This document shows, in pieces, positions 63,170 to 64,000 of a stretch of 64,000 nucleotides of DNA; the first letter of the stretch is position 1; every line of letters starts with the position of its first letter. The translations under genes were made by a program, and so were the position numbers. Origin of the DNA: Adiantum capillus-veneris (Eukaryota > Streptophyta > Polypodiopsida > Polypodiales > Pteridaceae); assembly GCA_014529385.2 (NCBI GenBank), contig CM043943.1, positions 97,794,355-97,858,354 on the forward strand, given 5' to 3'. The notes beneath the pieces were generated by a model. The model made no database searches. It saw only the letters and a program-made list of their open reading frames with translations, and was not told the DNA's origin.

Positions 63170-63614
63170 GGCATTGTTGGCACAAGTGACCATATTCTTG
63201 TGAGGGACAACCTCAAGAGAGGCAATATGCTTTGTACCCACTATCAAAGTACCAAACATGTGACTTTGTAGCAGCTGACATCCATGAATCATGGATAGAA
63301 GGATCATAAGTGCACTCTGCAATAAATTTCCACTTTGCATCTACATCAACATCACAATCTCCATTTACAAAAGATTCTACAATAGCGACACTGGTAGTAG
63401 ATCTAGCCTATTTCTTCTTGGATTCTTTTGCCTTCAACTTAAGACATTGCTTTAGGTGATCATTAGCCTTGCAATAATGGCAACGCATCTTTTCTTCAGA
63501 TGAGTTGCTACCAATAGAAGCAATAGACACAGTTGATCTTCTACTTATAGAAGAACCATGAGAAGTGGTTGCATTGTTGTTGCCACCGATCAACAAAAAT
63601 CTATTCAATTGCAT
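63170..63614 (-). pseudogene. Copia gag-protease junction fragment
   Basis: MRCHYCKANDHLKQCLKL is a CCHC zinc knuckle. Downstream, SWMSAATKSHVWYFDSG gives the copia protease active-site context (Trp-x-x-Asp-Ser-Gly). The rest of the element is absent or too decayed. Confidence 0.75.
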
Positions 63615-64000
63615 GTTGCATTCTTTCTTGAAAGTGACTCCTATAACAACAATGTGTATAATGCATCAAAATTGATAGCTTGAGGGTTTCCTTAAGTCAT
63701 AATCCTTCAAGTACTAGAAAAAGTTTAGTAAGAGTCTAGAAATGCATCGAGAAGAGTGTGCATGAGTGAATTATCCGAAATAAATTCATACATAGAAATA
63801 TTGGAGTTAGGATAAGGAGTGAGCTTGTCAAAGCGAGCTTTTGGAGCGAGCTTTTTTTAATGGAGGGGGAGCCACTAGGGCACCACCATTGCCGCAAAAA
63901 GCCACAAGCTCTTCTCCTCTGGCCCACCAGCTCCTTGGCCACCACTACTGCCTCCCTCCTTGGCTACTTAAGCCACCCACTACTCCTCCACCCTCTCCTC
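63615..64000. other. Right edge, no gene recognised
   Basis: Low-information sequence; the ORF at 63736-63945 has no recognisable motif. Confidence 0.4.

Overview
This window looks like nuclear DNA from a land plant, made almost entirely of nested transposable elements. The signs are Ty1-copia and chromodomain Ty3-gypsy retrotransposons, plant-type LTR primer-binding sites, GT-AG introns, dense (GA)n/(CT)n/(GT)n microsatellites and low GC. I cannot resolve the plant lineage. I found no convincing host gene, tRNA, rRNA or CRISPR array.

The centrepiece is a large terminal-inverted-repeat DNA transposon present twice in opposite orientations. Copy 1 (about 1763-15159, plus) has lost its left terminus to microsatellite sequence. 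Copy 2 (20216-31889, minus, 11,674 bp) has both termini (CATTAGG...CCTAATG). Each copy has four genes. G1 is an orphan protein. G2, convergent with G1, reads through five phase-compatible exons as one fusion of about 822 aa: a histone H3 with CENH3-like features, a Ulp1/SENP-type SUMO protease domain, an acidic repeat linker and an FCP1/NIF-type phosphatase domain. G4, divergent from G2, is a second orphan of about 600 aa. G5, convergent with G4, is a DDE-like putative transposase of about 842 aa. Both copies are decayed, but mostly at different places, so comparing them reveals the ancestral layout. The G2/G4 head-to-head region carries four conserved GCGCGC-centred hairpin modules per copy.

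Copy 1 carries two younger insertions: a 1,338-bp CACTAG-ended element with a TTAA duplication in G4, and a 451-bp palindromic element in G5 whose ends (CATTAGG) match those of the big transposon. Copy 2 sits inside the gag gene of a copia element (Copia-A, 16727-40800, TSD TCAAT). Copia-A also holds a gag-protease-only LTR element (LTR-C, 33432-39420, tRNA-Asp primer site) and itself lies in a second copia-like element (Copia-B, 16420 to about 42990).

Right of this lie an unassigned stretch with local duplications (43-46 kb), a tandem pair of gypsy-type LTRs (46.07-48.22 kb), a minus-strand chromodomain gypsy element (48.2-52.6 kb) with a copia piece fused into its integrase, an array of ACGT-core palindromes (52.6-53.0 kb), a degenerate plus-strand gag/protease-only element (53.8-58.75 kb) followed by an LTR (from 58753), and scattered gypsy and copia relics to the end.
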